Shown here: positions 27,179 through 35,406 of the stretch, piece after piece
Layout: every line of letters starts with the position of its first letter
Numbering within the stretch: position 1 is the first letter of the stretch
DNA from: Ralstonia pickettii DTP0602
GTDB taxonomy: Bacteria; Pseudomonadota; Gammaproteobacteria; Burkholderiales; Burkholderiaceae
Length of the DNA: 64,000 nucleotides
Reading direction: 5' to 3'
NCBI GenBank assembly: GCA_000471925.1
Contig: CP006667.1
Location: 496,001 to 560,000, forward strand
Translations under genes and position numbers: made by a program
Notes under the pieces: generated by a model
What the model saw: only the letters and a program-made list of their open reading frames with translations
What the model was told of the DNA's origin: nothing
The model's database searches: none

Positions 27179-28864
27179 TCAGAACAGGCAGGATGCCTCT
27201 TGCAGCACACGCTGCTTGGACACCGTGCCCATCAGTTCGCGGCTGGTGGTGTCGCGCACCAGCGGGATGCGGTTGATGCCGTGCTCGGCGAACACCGCCA
27301 GCGCGTCGCGCAGCCGCGAATCGGGTGTCAGCGCCGGAAAGTCGCGCTCGGCCAGTGCCAGTACGTCATCCGGCGCGCCCTCGCGCTGGGCGCGCTGCAA
27401 GGCATGGATCGACAACGCGCCCAGCAGGCGGCCGTCAGGTTCCACCAGATAGAGATAGCGCGTGCCGGTTTCGGCGAACTTGTCCGCCGCCGCGCCCAGC
27501 GTGGCGTTGGGGTCGAGCACGGTGTCGGTCGGGTCGCACAGGCCGGCCAGCGTCAGCGTGCGCGCATGCTCGGCCGCGGCCGAGGCTTGCGCGCGCTCGG
27601 CGATCACGCTGTACAGCGACAGCGTCTGGCAGCGCGACGCCGTGTAGTACGCCGCCACCGCGCCGATCATCGACGGCAGCAGCAGCGCCGGCGCCAGCGT
27701 CATCTCGAACACCATCAGCACCGACATCAGCGGCGCCTGGCTGGTGGCGGCCAGGAAGGCACTCATGCCGACCAGCGGCAGCAGCGGCGCCGCGCCGGCC
27801 GCCGTCCCCTGCATCCCGATCGCCAGCAACTGCCCGAGTGCCGCGCCGACGAACAGCGAGGGCGTGAACACGCCGCCGACCGCACCCGAGCCCATGCTGA
27901 TCACGGTCGCCACCAGCTTGGCCAGCAGCACGCCGGCCACCGGCACGCTCAGCGGCTGCTCCTGCAGGATGGTCTGAATGGTGGAGTAGCCGTTGCCCAC
28001 CACCTCCGGCACCGCCATCGCCAGCACGCCGACCAGCGCCCCGCCAAGCGCCAGCCGCGCCACCGGCCCGCCTGGCACGCCGGCGAAGCGGCTGCGCGCA
28101 AAGCCGGCCGCACGCATGAAGAGCGCGCCCGCGATGCCGGCGGCCACGCCCAGCGCGGCTGCGGCCAGCAGGATGTGGGGGCGAAGGTCAGGCGCGATGT
28201 CCAGGCCGGGATAGAGCGGCTGCAGGCCGCCGTGCCACTGGCTGACCATGGCGCCGGCCACCGACGCGAGGAACAACGGCATCAGCCGCTGCACCGCCAG
28301 TGCCCCGAACACCACTTCGGCAACGAAGACCGCGGCGGAAAAAGGGGTGTGATAGACGGTGGCGAGGCCCGCCGCGGCACCGCATGCGGTCAGCATGCGC
28401 CGCATATTGGAGCCGCCGCCGCGCTCCAGCCGCGTCGACGGGAACAGCGAGCCGCACAGCGCGGCCAGCTGGATCATCGCGCCTTCCTTGCCGACCGAGC
28501 TGCCGCTGACGATCGAGAAGAACGACGACAGCGCGCGCAGCAGCGTGATGCGCACCGGCAGGCGGCCGCTGCCATTGGCCACCGCCTCCATATAGTCAGT
28601 GGCGCCGCGGTGGCTGCCGGCCAGGCGGTTGGCCAGCACCAGCAGCGCCCCGGCGAGCGCGCCACCGACCGCCGGCACCACCACGCGCCACACCAGCGCC
28701 AGCGTGGCGAAGACGGCAACCACGTCGGCGTGGCTGGAAAACAGCACCACGCCGGCGCCTTCCAGCGCCTCCTTGAATAAAGTGGTGGCGATGGCCGCGA
28801 CGATCCCGACCGGGATGGCCGCGAACAGGGTAACTTCCTGGTCTTCGAGGAATCGCAAGCGCAT
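27179..28864 (-). CDS. ClC-family chloride channel/antiporter with C-terminal CBS domains
   Basis: Inner-membrane ClC protein of 561 residues. The pore motifs are present: GSSVGKEGAMIQLAAL near residues 110-125 contains the gating Glu (GxEG), and GAVGGVFTPSLFVGAALGQL is near residues 317-336. After the last helix the C-terminal 150 residues hold two CBS domains (DTVLDPNATLGAAADKF, then GINRIPLVRD), which bind nucleotides in relatives. Bacterial members exchange Cl- for H+ in acid resistance; which mode applies is not evident. The ATG at 28864 precedes the first helix; the longer ORF to 29131 is not supported. Confidence 0.88.
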   Translation of the reverse strand: MRLRFLEDQEVTLFAAIPVGIVAAIATTLFKEALEGAGVVLFSSHADVVAVFATLALVWRVVVPAVGGALAGALLVLANRLAGSHRGATDYMEAVANGSGRLPVRITLLRALSSFFSIVSGSSVGKEGAMIQLAALCGSLFPSTRLERGGGSNMRRMLTACGAAAGLATVYHTPFSAAVFVAEVVFGALAVQRLMPLFLASVAGAMVSQWHGGLQPLYPGLDIAPDLRPHILLAAAALGVAAGIAGALFMRAAGFARSRFAGVPGGPVARLALGGALVGVLAMAVPEVVGNGYSTIQTILQEQPLSVPVAGVLLAKLVATVISMGSGAVGGVFTPSLFVGAALGQLLAIGMQGTAAGAAPLLPLVGMSAFLAATSQAPLMSVLMVFEMTLAPALLLPSMIGAVAAYYTASRCQTLSLYSVIAERAQASAAAEHARTLTLAGLCDPTDTVLDPNATLGAAADKFAETGTRYLYLVEPDGRLLGALSIHALQRAQREGAPDDVLALAERDFPALTPDSRLRDALAVFAEHGINRIPLVRDTTSRELMGTVSKQRVLQEASCLF

Positions 28865-29179
28865 GGCGGCTTTCCGGGGCGCCGGGCAGGGCCGGGCAGG
28901 GGGCCGGGATAGTGGCCGGGGGAGGCAGCCATGATAGCGCAGCGCCACCCGCTCCGGACTAGTGTGCGCCGCCGTGCATACGGGCCTGGGCCATGTGCAG
29001 AACCGGCTCGCCCCGGGCTGGTACACTAGCGACCTTTCCTGCGCGGCCGGGCCCCGATGGTCCCGCCAGGCTGGCCCCCGGCCACTTTCGCCCTTTTCTG
29101 ATCCGATAGCGCTATCGATTACACGAGCCATCCGGCGTTAGGCGCACCACGTGCGCAGCGATGGCCGAAGCAGCAATTC
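28865..29179 (+). other. 315-bp divergent region between the ClC gene and the RhlE-like helicase gene
   Basis: This stretch must hold promoters for both genes. On the plus strand GGTACACTAGC around 29020-29030 offers a TACACT -10 with no good -35. A perfect 14-bp palindrome CGATAGCGCTATCG lies at 29104-29117, about 65 bp before the helicase start, and could be an operator or an RNA hairpin in the leader. Nothing else recognisable. Confidence 0.4.
29104..29117. repeat. Perfect 14-bp palindrome upstream of the RhlE-like gene
   Basis: CGATAGCGCTATCG reads the same on both strands. It lies in the probable 5' leader or promoter of the helicase gene. Gapless palindromes of this size can be LacI-family operators, but no such regulator is nearby, so the role is open. 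Confidence 0.4.
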
Positions 29180-30775
29180 ATGTCTTTCTCTGAACTCGGT
29201 TTGTCCGAAAAGATTGTGCGTGCCGTGGCCGAACAGGGCTACACCACGCCGACCCCCATCCAGGCCCAGGCGATCCCCGCCATCCTCAAGGGCGGCGACC
29301 TGCTCGCCGGCGCCCAGACCGGCACCGGCAAGACCGCCGGCTTTACGCTGCCGATGCTGCAGCTGCTGTCCGACACCGCCGCGGCCCGTGCCGCCAATGG
29401 TGCGCCGCGCCCGGCCCGGGTGCCGGTGCGCGCGCTGGTGTTGACGCCCACGCGGGAACTGGCCGCTCAGGTCGAGGAGAGCGTGCGCAACTACGGCAAG
29501 TACCTGCGCTTGCGCTCCATGGTGATGTTCGGCGGCGTCGGCATCAACCCGCAGATCGAGCAACTCAAGCGCGGCGTCGAGATCGTGGTGGCCACGCCCG
29601 GCCGCCTGCTGGACCACGTGTCCCAGCGCACCATCGACCTGTCGCAGGTGGAGCTGCTGGTGCTCGATGAAGCCGACCGCATGCTCGACATGGGCTTCAT
29701 CCATGACATCCGCAAGATCCTCAACGTGCTGCCGGCCAAGCGCCAGAACCTGCTGTTCTCGGCGACGTTCTCGGACGATATCCGCGCGCTGGCCGACCGG
29801 CTGCTGAACAACCCGGCCTCGATCGAGGTGGCGCGCCGCAACACCACCGCCGAAACCGTGGACCAGCGCGTCTACCCGGTGGACCGCGAGCGCAAGCGCG
29901 AACTGCTGGCCCACCTGGTGCGCCAGCATGACTGGCACCAGGTGCTGGTGTTCACGCGCACCAAGCACGGCGCCAACCGCCTGGCCGAGCAGTTGACCAA
30001 GGATGGCCTGTCGGCGCTGGCGATCCACGGCAACAAGAGCCAGTCGGCGCGCACGCGCGCGCTGTCCGAGTTCAAGGCCGGCACGCTGCGCCTGCTGGTG
30101 GCGACCGATATCGCCGCGCGCGGCATCGATATCGACCAGCTGCCGCACGTGGTCAACTTCGACCTGCCCAACGTGCCGGAAGACTACGTGCACCGCATCG
30201 GCCGCACCGGCCGCGCCGGCGCCGAGGGCGAGGCGATCTCGCTGGTCTGCGTGGACGAGCATGCGCTGTTGCGCGATATCGAACGGCTGATCAAGCGCAA
30301 GCTTGAGCAGACCGCGCTGCCGGGCTTCGAAGTCGACCCCAGCATCGCGCCCGAGCCGATCCAGAAGGGCCGCCAGCAGCGCGGCGGTGGCGGCCAGGCA
30401 CCAAGCCAGGGCCGCGGACGCGGCCAGGCACGTCCGGCCGGCAATGGCGCCGAAGGTGAGAGCGCCCCACGCCAGCGTCCTGCGCGCGAGCCGCGCCAGG
30501 GGCAGGGCGGCCAGGCGCAAGGCCAGCCGCGCACGCGCGCTGCCGAAGGCGGCTCGCGCGGCAACGGTTCCGGCAACGGCAACCGCACCGGCCAGCCCGC
30601 CGGCGCGCGTAGCCCCGCCCCGCGCCGCGACGGCCAGGACCCGGCGCGCGGCCAGCAGCGCGCCGCGGCCCAGCCCGCGCGCCCGGCGCACGACGCCGCG
30701 CCGGCTCCCGCACGCAACCGCCGCCCCGCGCCGCAGGCCGCGCTGCTCGGCGGCAACCGCAAGCCGGCGCGCTGA
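29180..30775 (+). CDS. rhlE: DEAD-box ATP-dependent RNA helicase, RhlE type
   Basis: RNA helicase with the full motif set: Q-motif region [13 protein letters not shown], Walker [12 protein letters not shown] near residues 48-58, [12 protein letters not shown] as [17 protein letters not shown] as FSATFSD, and the C-terminal [10 protein letters not shown]. It has 531 residues; the helicase core ends near residue 390. The last 135 residues are a low-complexity Gly/Gln/Arg/Pro/Ala tail with many RG and RP pairs, a typical disordered RNA-binding tail of betaproteobacterial RhlE. Roles in cold adaptation, rRNA maturation or mRNA decay are inferred from family. Confidence 0.93.
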   Translation: MSFSELGLSEKIVRAVAEQGYTTPTPIQAQAIPAILKGGDLLAGAQTGTGKTAGFTLPMLQLLSDTAAARAANGAPRPARVPVRALVLTPTRELAAQVEESVRNYGKYLRLRSMVMFGGVGINPQIEQLKRGVEIVVATPGRLLDHVSQRTIDLSQVELLVLDEADRMLDMGFIHDIRKILNVLPAKRQNLLFSATFSDDIRALADRLLNNPASIEVARRNTTAETVDQRVYPVDRERKRELLAHLVRQHDWHQVLVFTRTKHGANRLAEQLTKDGLSALAIHGNKSQSARTRALSEFKAGTLRLLVATDIAARGIDIDQLPHVVNFDLPNVPEDYVHRIGRTGRAGAEGEAISLVCVDEHALLRDIERLIKRKLEQTALPGFEVDPSIAPEPIQKGRQQRGGGGQAPSQGRGRGQARPAGNGAEGESAPRQRPAREPRQGQGGQAQGQPRTRAAEGGSRGNGSGNGNRTGQPAGARSPAPRRDGQDPARGQQRAAAQPARPAHDAAPAPARNRRPAPQAALLGGNRKPAR

Positions 30776-30793
30776 GCGGACCAGGCTGACACC

Positions 30794-31840
30794 ATGCACG
30801 CGTCCGACGCCCCGGCCGACCCCGGCGTACCCTACGCCGGCCTGACGCCGGAGCTGATGCTGGACGCGCTCGAAGCCGCCGGCCTGCGCCCCGATGGGCG
30901 CCTGCTGGCGCTCAACAGCTACGAGAACCGCGTCTGGCAGATAGGCATCGAGGATGCCGCGCCGGTCGTTGCCAAGTTCTACCGCCCCGGCCGCTGGACT
31001 GACGCGGCCATCCTCGAAGAACACGCCTTGGTGCAGCAACTGGCCGATGCCGAGATCCCGGCCGTGCCCGCCATGGCGCTGGCGCCGGGCCAAGCCGGTA
31101 CGCTGCTGCACCACGCCGGCTTCCGCTTCGCGGTATTTCCCCGCTGCGGCGGCCGTGATCCCGCGCTGGACCGCTCCGACACGCTGACCTGGCTTGGCCG
31201 CTTTATCGGCCGCATCCACGGGCTCGGCGCCGCGCAGCCTTACCAGGCCCGCCCCGCACTCGACCTCGACACCTTCGGCATCGCCCCGCGCGACTGGTTG
31301 CTGGCCAGCGGCTGCATCCCCGCCGACCTGCTGCCCGCGTGGCAGTCGGTGGCGGACCTGGCGCTGGACGGCGTGCGCCGCTGCTACGAGCGCGCCGGCG
31401 ATGTGCGCCTGCTTCGCGTGCATGGCGACTGCCACCGCGGCAACGTGCTGTGGATCGACGAGGACGACGCGCGCGGCGGCACTCACGGTGCGCCGGGCCC
31501 GCATTTCGTGGATTTCGACGACAGCCGCATGGCACCGGCCATCCAGGACATCTGGATGCTGCTCGAAGGCGACCGCGCGGCGATGCAGGACCAGCTGGCC
31601 GATATCGTCGCCGGCTATGAAGACTTTGCCGAGTTCCGCGCGCGCGAGCTATGGCTGGTGGAAGCGCTGCGCACACTGCGGCTGCTGCACTACAGCGCCT
31701 GGCTTGCCAGCCGCTGGGCCGACCCGGCGTTTCCCGCCGCCTTCCCGTGGTTTGGCACGGCGCGCTACTGGCAGGACCGGATCCTGGAATTGCGCGAACA
31801 GGTGGCGCTGATGGATGAAGCGCCCCTCTGGGGCGCTTGA
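30794..31840 (+). CDS. srkA: Stress-response serine/threonine kinase SrkA (YihE)-like
   Basis: Kinase of the aminoglycoside-phosphotransferase-like fold similar to E. coli YihE/SrkA, which counters stress-induced death. The 348-residue protein begins in the family manner (DALEAAGLRPDGRLLALNSYENRVW), has a Lys in VVAKFYRPGRW, the catalytic loop HGDCHRGNVLWID near residues 211-223, and the metal-binding Asp in FVDFDDSRMAP. It starts 18 bp after the helicase gene and is probably cotranscribed. A hairpin terminator overlaps its stop codon. Confidence 0.9.
   Translation: MHASDAPADPGVPYAGLTPELMLDALEAAGLRPDGRLLALNSYENRVWQIGIEDAAPVVAKFYRPGRWTDAAILEEHALVQQLADAEIPAVPAMALAPGQAGTLLHHAGFRFAVFPRCGGRDPALDRSDTLTWLGRFIGRIHGLGAAQPYQARPALDLDTFGIAPRDWLLASGCIPADLLPAWQSVADLALDGVRRCYERAGDVRLLRVHGDCHRGNVLWIDEDDARGGTHGAPGPHFVDFDDSRMAPAIQDIWMLLEGDRAAMQDQLADIVAGYEDFAEFRARELWLVEALRTLRLLHYSAWLASRWADPAFPAAFPWFGTARYWQDRILELREQVALMDEAPLWGA
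31818..31838 (+). terminator. Hairpin terminator overlapping the srkA stop codon
   Basis: Nine-base stem AAGCGCCCC / GGGGCGCTT with a three-base loop, ending inside the TGA stop. There is no long T-run after it. A second hairpin follows immediately, so the pair may act together between the convergent srkA and usp genes. Confidence 0.6.
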
Positions 31841-31852
31841 GGTTGAGTCGCT

Positions 31853-31876
31853 GGCACCTCTGACGGTGCCGGTTTT
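31853..31876 (+). terminator. Second hairpin with T-run between srkA and usp
   Basis: Stem GGCACC / GGTGCC with a six-base loop, followed by GGTTTT. This fits a short intrinsic terminator for the rightward helicase-srkA transcript. Confidence 0.6.
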
Positions 31877-31889
31877 CCTGCCGCTCAGA

Positions 31890-32330
31890 TCATCCCTTCT
31901 TTTCCGGCGCTTTCACCAGCAGCACCGGGCATTGCGCCTGCGCCAGCACGCGCCCCGCCACCGAACCAATCACCGCATCGAAGAACGAGCCGCGCCCATG
32001 CGTGCCCATCACGATGGCCTGCGCATCGACCGAGCGCGCATAGGCGACGATCTTCTCCGGCGCAAAGCCGTGTAGCGCGTGCCGCTCGAATGGCACATTG
32101 GCCGCCGCCAGGATGTCGCACACGCCGACCATCGCCTTGTCGCTGGCTTCCCTGTGCCAGTCGTCGATGGTTTCCTTGCTGACAAAGGCGCGCACCTGGC
32201 CGCTCACTTCCGGCGCCACATGCACGACATGCACGGTAAAACCGCTCTGCAGCAGCTTGCCTTCGGCGATAAAGCGCGCCGCGGCGTCGCTGAAGGCCGA
32301 GCCGTCGGTGGCGAGCACGATATTGGTCAT
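31890..32330 (-). CDS. Universal stress protein (UspA family)
   Basis: Small cytoplasmic UspA-fold protein, 146 residues. MTNIVLATDGSAFSDAAARF at the start and the ATP-binding motif GTHGRGSFFDAVIGSVAGRVL near residues 111-131 identify a nucleotide-binding Usp. Related proteins are induced by starvation or low oxygen. A candidate FNR/ANR-type box about 150 bp upstream fits oxygen control. The ATG at 32330 is preferred over upstream codons because the family N-terminus begins exactly there. Confidence 0.92.
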   Translation of the reverse strand: MTNIVLATDGSAFSDAAARFIAEGKLLQSGFTVHVVHVAPEVSGQVRAFVSKETIDDWHREASDKAMVGVCDILAAANVPFERHALHGFAPEKIVAYARSVDAQAIVMGTHGRGSFFDAVIGSVAGRVLAQAQCPVLLVKAPEKKG

Positions 32331-32726
32331 GACGGAAATCTCCTGGATGGGGGCTGTCGGACGAGCCAGGTTAAGGAACACCGCCGCATGGCGGGGATCG
32401 GTGAATATGGGCGGCGCAGCGGTGCGGCGCCGCCGCCATCTGGAACCATCATGGCAGGTAGTTTCCTGCTCGGACACGATTTAGATCAAGTTGGTTCGGA
32501 AATCGGCGATGCGGCAGTGCGATAGCCGGACGCCGCCTTCGGCATGACAAATACGTCAACCTGCCTGAAACATTTGGCCATTGCCGCGCCGGCGCCGTGG
32601 CGCGTAGCATGCTCCCGAGCCCCCCGCGCCCGCTGGCGCGGCGCATCCGACCATCCAACCCATAGCGAATACAAGCCGCCGCCGCGCCCATGGCGCGGGC
32701 GGACGGCGACCCCGGAGACAACGATC
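32331..32726. other. 396-bp divergent region between usp and the CoA-transferase gene
   Basis: No gene is supported. It contains the FNR-like box at 32476-32489. A CATGAT hexamer on the minus strand (about 32449-32454) could be the usp -10 with the box centred near -41. The right half (32540-32726) is GC-rich leader for the CoA-transferase gene, ending in GGAGACA before its ATG. Confidence 0.45.
32476..32489 (-). promoter_or_regulatory. FNR/ANR-like box upstream of usp
   Basis: On the minus strand the site reads TTGATCTAAATCGT, matching the FNR/ANR consensus TTGAT-N4-ATCAA at 8 of 10 defined positions. Usp genes are known FNR/ANR targets in other proteobacteria. The second half-site is imperfect. 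Confidence 0.4.
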
Positions 32727-33791
32727 ATGAGTGAGCAAGGCATGCTGCCCCTGCGCGGCATCAAGGTGGTGGAGTTCGAAGGCATCGGCCCCGGCCCCTT
32801 GTGCGGTGCGATGCTGGCCGGCCTGGGCGCCGAGGTCACGCTGGTGACGCGCCCGGTCGCGCCGGACGCGCGCCGCATCCTGCGCGGCCAGCCCGTGCCG
32901 CCCGAGATGGAACTCGAGCATGGCAAGCGCGTGGTGCAGTTGAACCTGAAGTCGCCCGAAGGCGTAGCCGCCGCGCTGGACCTGGTGGCCGGCGCCGATG
33001 CGCTGATCGAAGGGCTGCGCCCTGGCGCGATGGAACGGCTCGGCCTGGGCCCCAAGGCCTGCCACGCGCGCAACCCGCGCCTGGTCTACGGCCGCATGAC
33101 CGGCTGGGGCCAGACCGGCCCGCTGTCGCAGAGCGCCGGCCATGACCTGAACTACATCGCGCTGACCGGGCTGCTGTCGATGGCCGCGCGCGACGACGCG
33201 CTGCCGATGGTGGCGCCGACAGTGATGGGCGATGCCACCGGTGCGCTCGGCCTTGCCTTCGGCCTGACCAGCGCGATCCTGAGCGCGCGTGCCAACGGCG
33301 AGGGCTGCGTGGTCGATGCGGCGATCACCGATATCGTCGCCATGCTGGGCTCGCTGGTGCAGGTCTCGCGCGCCGCGGGCACGCTGGGCGGTCCGCAGCC
33401 CAGTCCCTTCCACGATTCGCCGTTCTATGACGTCTACCGTTGCGCCGACGGCCGCGCCATCACGCTGGGCGCGCTCGAGCCGCAGTTCTACCGCGAGCTG
33501 CTCGAGCGGCTGGAGCTGACCGACATCGACCCGGCAGCGCAGTACGACCGCACCCTGTGGCCGGCGGTCAAGGCTCGCATTGCGGCTTGCGTCGCGGCGC
33601 AGCCGAGCACGCACTGGGAAGCGGTGCTGGGCGGCACCGACGTGTGCTTCGCGCGCGTGCTGACCCTGGACGAGGCCGCACGCCATCCGCACAACCAGGC
33701 GCGCGGCACCTATCGCCTGTATCAGCAGGACGAGCGGGAGGTTCCGCGCTCGGCACCGGCGCCGCGCTTCCTGCCAGCCGGCACGGAGTGA
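32727..33791 (+). CDS. CaiB/BaiF-family CoA-transferase (alpha-methylacyl-CoA racemase type)
   Basis: Class III CoA-transferase or racemase of 354 residues. The N-terminus LPLRGIKVVEFEGIGPGPLCG, the VTLVTRP beta strand, and the block GADALIEGLRPGAMERLGLGP followed by YGRMTGWGQTGPLSQSAGHDLNY are typical. The Asp of GHDLNY in this family is the racemase catalytic residue, favouring alpha-methylacyl-CoA racemase over a true transferase. GGAGACA precedes the ATG at 32727; the longer ORF to 32544 is not supported. It is followed 65 bp later by a CMD-family gene, so the two may act in one catabolic path. Confidence 0.85.
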   Translation: MSEQGMLPLRGIKVVEFEGIGPGPLCGAMLAGLGAEVTLVTRPVAPDARRILRGQPVPPEMELEHGKRVVQLNLKSPEGVAAALDLVAGADALIEGLRPGAMERLGLGPKACHARNPRLVYGRMTGWGQTGPLSQSAGHDLNYIALTGLLSMAARDDALPMVAPTVMGDATGALGLAFGLTSAILSARANGEGCVVDAAITDIVAMLGSLVQVSRAAGTLGGPQPSPFHDSPFYDVYRCADGRAITLGALEPQFYRELLERLELTDIDPAAQYDRTLWPAVKARIAACVAAQPSTHWEAVLGGTDVCFARVLTLDEAARHPHNQARGTYRLYQQDEREVPRSAPAPRFLPAGTE

Positions 33792-33856
33792 CCGCCGCGG
33801 CCATTCGCACCGGTTCGGCTACCATGCGTTATCCCCTTGCACCGGAGACACATGCC

Positions 33857-34267
33857 ATGGCCGAACCCACCCAACCTTCCGCCTATACCCCGACGCCCGC
33901 CTTCGAGGCCGGCCTTGACGTGCGCACCGAGGTGCTCGGGCCCACCCACGTCCAGCGCGCGCTGGACGCCGCCGCGCAGCAGGGCGACACCAGCCTGCAG
34001 CAGCTCGTCACGGAATTCGCCTGGGGCACGGTCTGGACCCGCGAGGGCCTGGACCGCAAGCAGCGCAGCCTGGCCACGGTGTCGATGCTGATCGCGCTGA
34101 ACCGGCCGCAGGAACTGGCCGGGCACCTGCGCGGCGCGCTTGCCAACGGCGTCACCCCACAGGAGCTGCGTGAGCTGATGGTGCACAGCGCGGTCTACTG
34201 CGGCTTCCCCGCGGCGCTGGATGCCAGCCGCAAGCTCACCGAGGTGGTCGACGCCGCCAACGGCTAG
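33857..34267 (+). CDS. Carboxymuconolactone decarboxylase (CMD) family protein
   Basis: A 136-residue alpha-helical CMD/AhpD-like protein. FAWGTVWTREGLDRKQRSLATVSMLIALNR is the core, followed by HLRGALANGVTPQELRELMVHSAVYCGFP. The latter lacks the CxxC pair of AhpD peroxidases, so a decarboxylase or lactonase-like role is more likely than redox activity. True PcaC sits in protocatechuate operons, and none is visible here. A GGAGACA Shine-Dalgarno precedes ATG 33857. Confidence 0.83.
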   Translation: MAEPTQPSAYTPTPAFEAGLDVRTEVLGPTHVQRALDAAAQQGDTSLQQLVTEFAWGTVWTREGLDRKQRSLATVSMLIALNRPQELAGHLRGALANGVTPQELRELMVHSAVYCGFPAALDASRKLTEVVDAANG

Positions 34268-34399
34268 CCCATCGTCCGCTACGGAACCATCCGACGGCGG
34301 CGCAGAGATTGCTGCAACCGCGCAGCGAGGATTCGGCGCTTCAGGACTGGGGAGGGCCCTTAACCTTGGCAGCAAGCCACGCTGTCAAGGAGCCCGAAA

Positions 34400-35027
34400 T
34401 TGCATCACGCGCTGATCGTCGACGAACCCTCCAGCTTCCGCGCGACCTTGTCCGCCCGGCTCGCCACCGAGCTGGACGCCGACCGGGTGCTGGAAACGGA
34501 CGGCATGCCCGAAGCCTTCCGCCTGGTGCGCGAGCACCGGCCGGGGCTGGTGCTGGTCGATGCGGAATGGTTCGGCTACCCCGGCACCGAGTTCGTGCGG
34601 CGCATCTCGGCGGCGTTTCCGATGGTGCATGTGCTGGTGCTGTCCGGCAGCGATACCACGCTGGCGCCGGTGCGCGCGCTGCGCGCCGGCGCGCACGGCT
34701 TCGTCGCCAAGCAGCGCGGGCTCGCCGAGGTGCTGCAGGCGGTGCGCGGCGTGCTAAGCGGCTACCCTGGTGTTCCCGATGCAGACGCTGGAGGCCGCGC
34801 GCCAGATCGGCGAGGAGCAGGATGCCGGCATGCCGCGCCTGAGCAACCGCGAGGTCACCATCCTGCAATACCTGGCGCGTGGCCATTCCAACAAGTCCAT
34901 CGCGGCCGAGCTGCTGATCAGCAGCAAGACCGTCAGCACGCACAAGGCCAATATCATGGCCAAGCTCAATGTCGGCTCGCTGGTGGAGTTGGTCGACTAT
35001 GCGCGCCGGCACCAGATGGTGTGGTGA
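34400..35027 (+). pseudogene. BvgA/EvgA-like LuxR-type response regulator, disrupted by a frameshift
   Basis: A receiver domain starts at TTG 34400 behind a good AAGGAG and includes HHALIVDEPSSF, the acceptor Asp in LVLVDAEW, Ser in VLVLSGSD and Lys in GFVAKQ. Near 34765-34767 (a CCC run) the frame breaks. Removing one C continues the protein as GYLVFPMQTLEAARQIG into a complete LuxR helix-turn-helix (LSNREVTILQYLARGHSNKS, then SSKTVSTHKANIM) ending at 35027. The joined product would be about 208 residues, the size of BvgA. Either the gene is inactivated or the extra C is a sequencing error. No partner kinase is nearby. Confidence 0.8.
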
Positions 35028-35406
35028 GCAGCGCCCTGAGTCTGAGGTGCGCAAATTGCGTCGGCCCACGCCGTTTTGGGGGGCGGGCCTGGCAGCTGGC
35101 TGCGTGCCGGCGCAGCTCAGGGATACGTGATCGTGTACAGCACGCTGGAATTGGCGGCGCCGACGGTGGCGGCACCGGTGGCGACGTACCGCACGGTGCA
35201 CTGGTTGCGCCCGCTGCCGCCGGGCATCGCGCTGGACGGTGCGCCGCGCCATCGCGCCAACGCGGGTAGACTGTGGTGGTGTACGACGAATGTGACCCAT
35301 CCGCTCGATGCCTCTGATCCTGACTGCTGCAGCACCCCACACCGGCGCCACCTCAGCGGCCACGGCTGCCCGAAAACCTTCCGTTCTGGCTGCGCACGAG
35401 GCCGCC
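35028..35406. other. 379-bp region with fimbrial gene remnant upstream of the L,D-transpeptidase gene
   Basis: Apart from the minus-strand fimbrial remnant (35117-35203) nothing intact is visible. The L,D-transpeptidase ORF can be read back to ATG 35308, but that extra N-terminus (about 33 residues) precedes a clear signal peptide and looks untranslated. No convincing promoter boxes. Confidence 0.4.
35117..35203 (-). pseudogene. 3' remnant of a chaperone-usher fimbrial subunit gene
   Basis: On the minus strand the last 28 codons before TGA read CTVRYVATGAATVGAANSSV then LYTITYP. This is the C-terminal donor-strand-accepting end of major fimbrial subunits, which typically finish RYVATG...ANSSVTYTIxYP. 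No start, signal peptide or N-terminal part is recognisable upstream in this frame; the sequence before it looks degenerate. It sits next to the broken BvgA-like regulator, and such regulators often control fimbrial genes. The match is from memory of the family and was not searched. Confidence 0.55.

Noticed and set aside
29138..31504. 788-codon minus-strand frame opposite rhlE and srkA
   Set aside because: Shadow of two well-supported plus-strand genes; composition is low-complexity with no domain.
35308..35406. Longer N-terminus of the L,D-transpeptidase from ATG 35308
   Set aside because: The extra 33 residues precede a complete signal peptide and lack a ribosome binding site.
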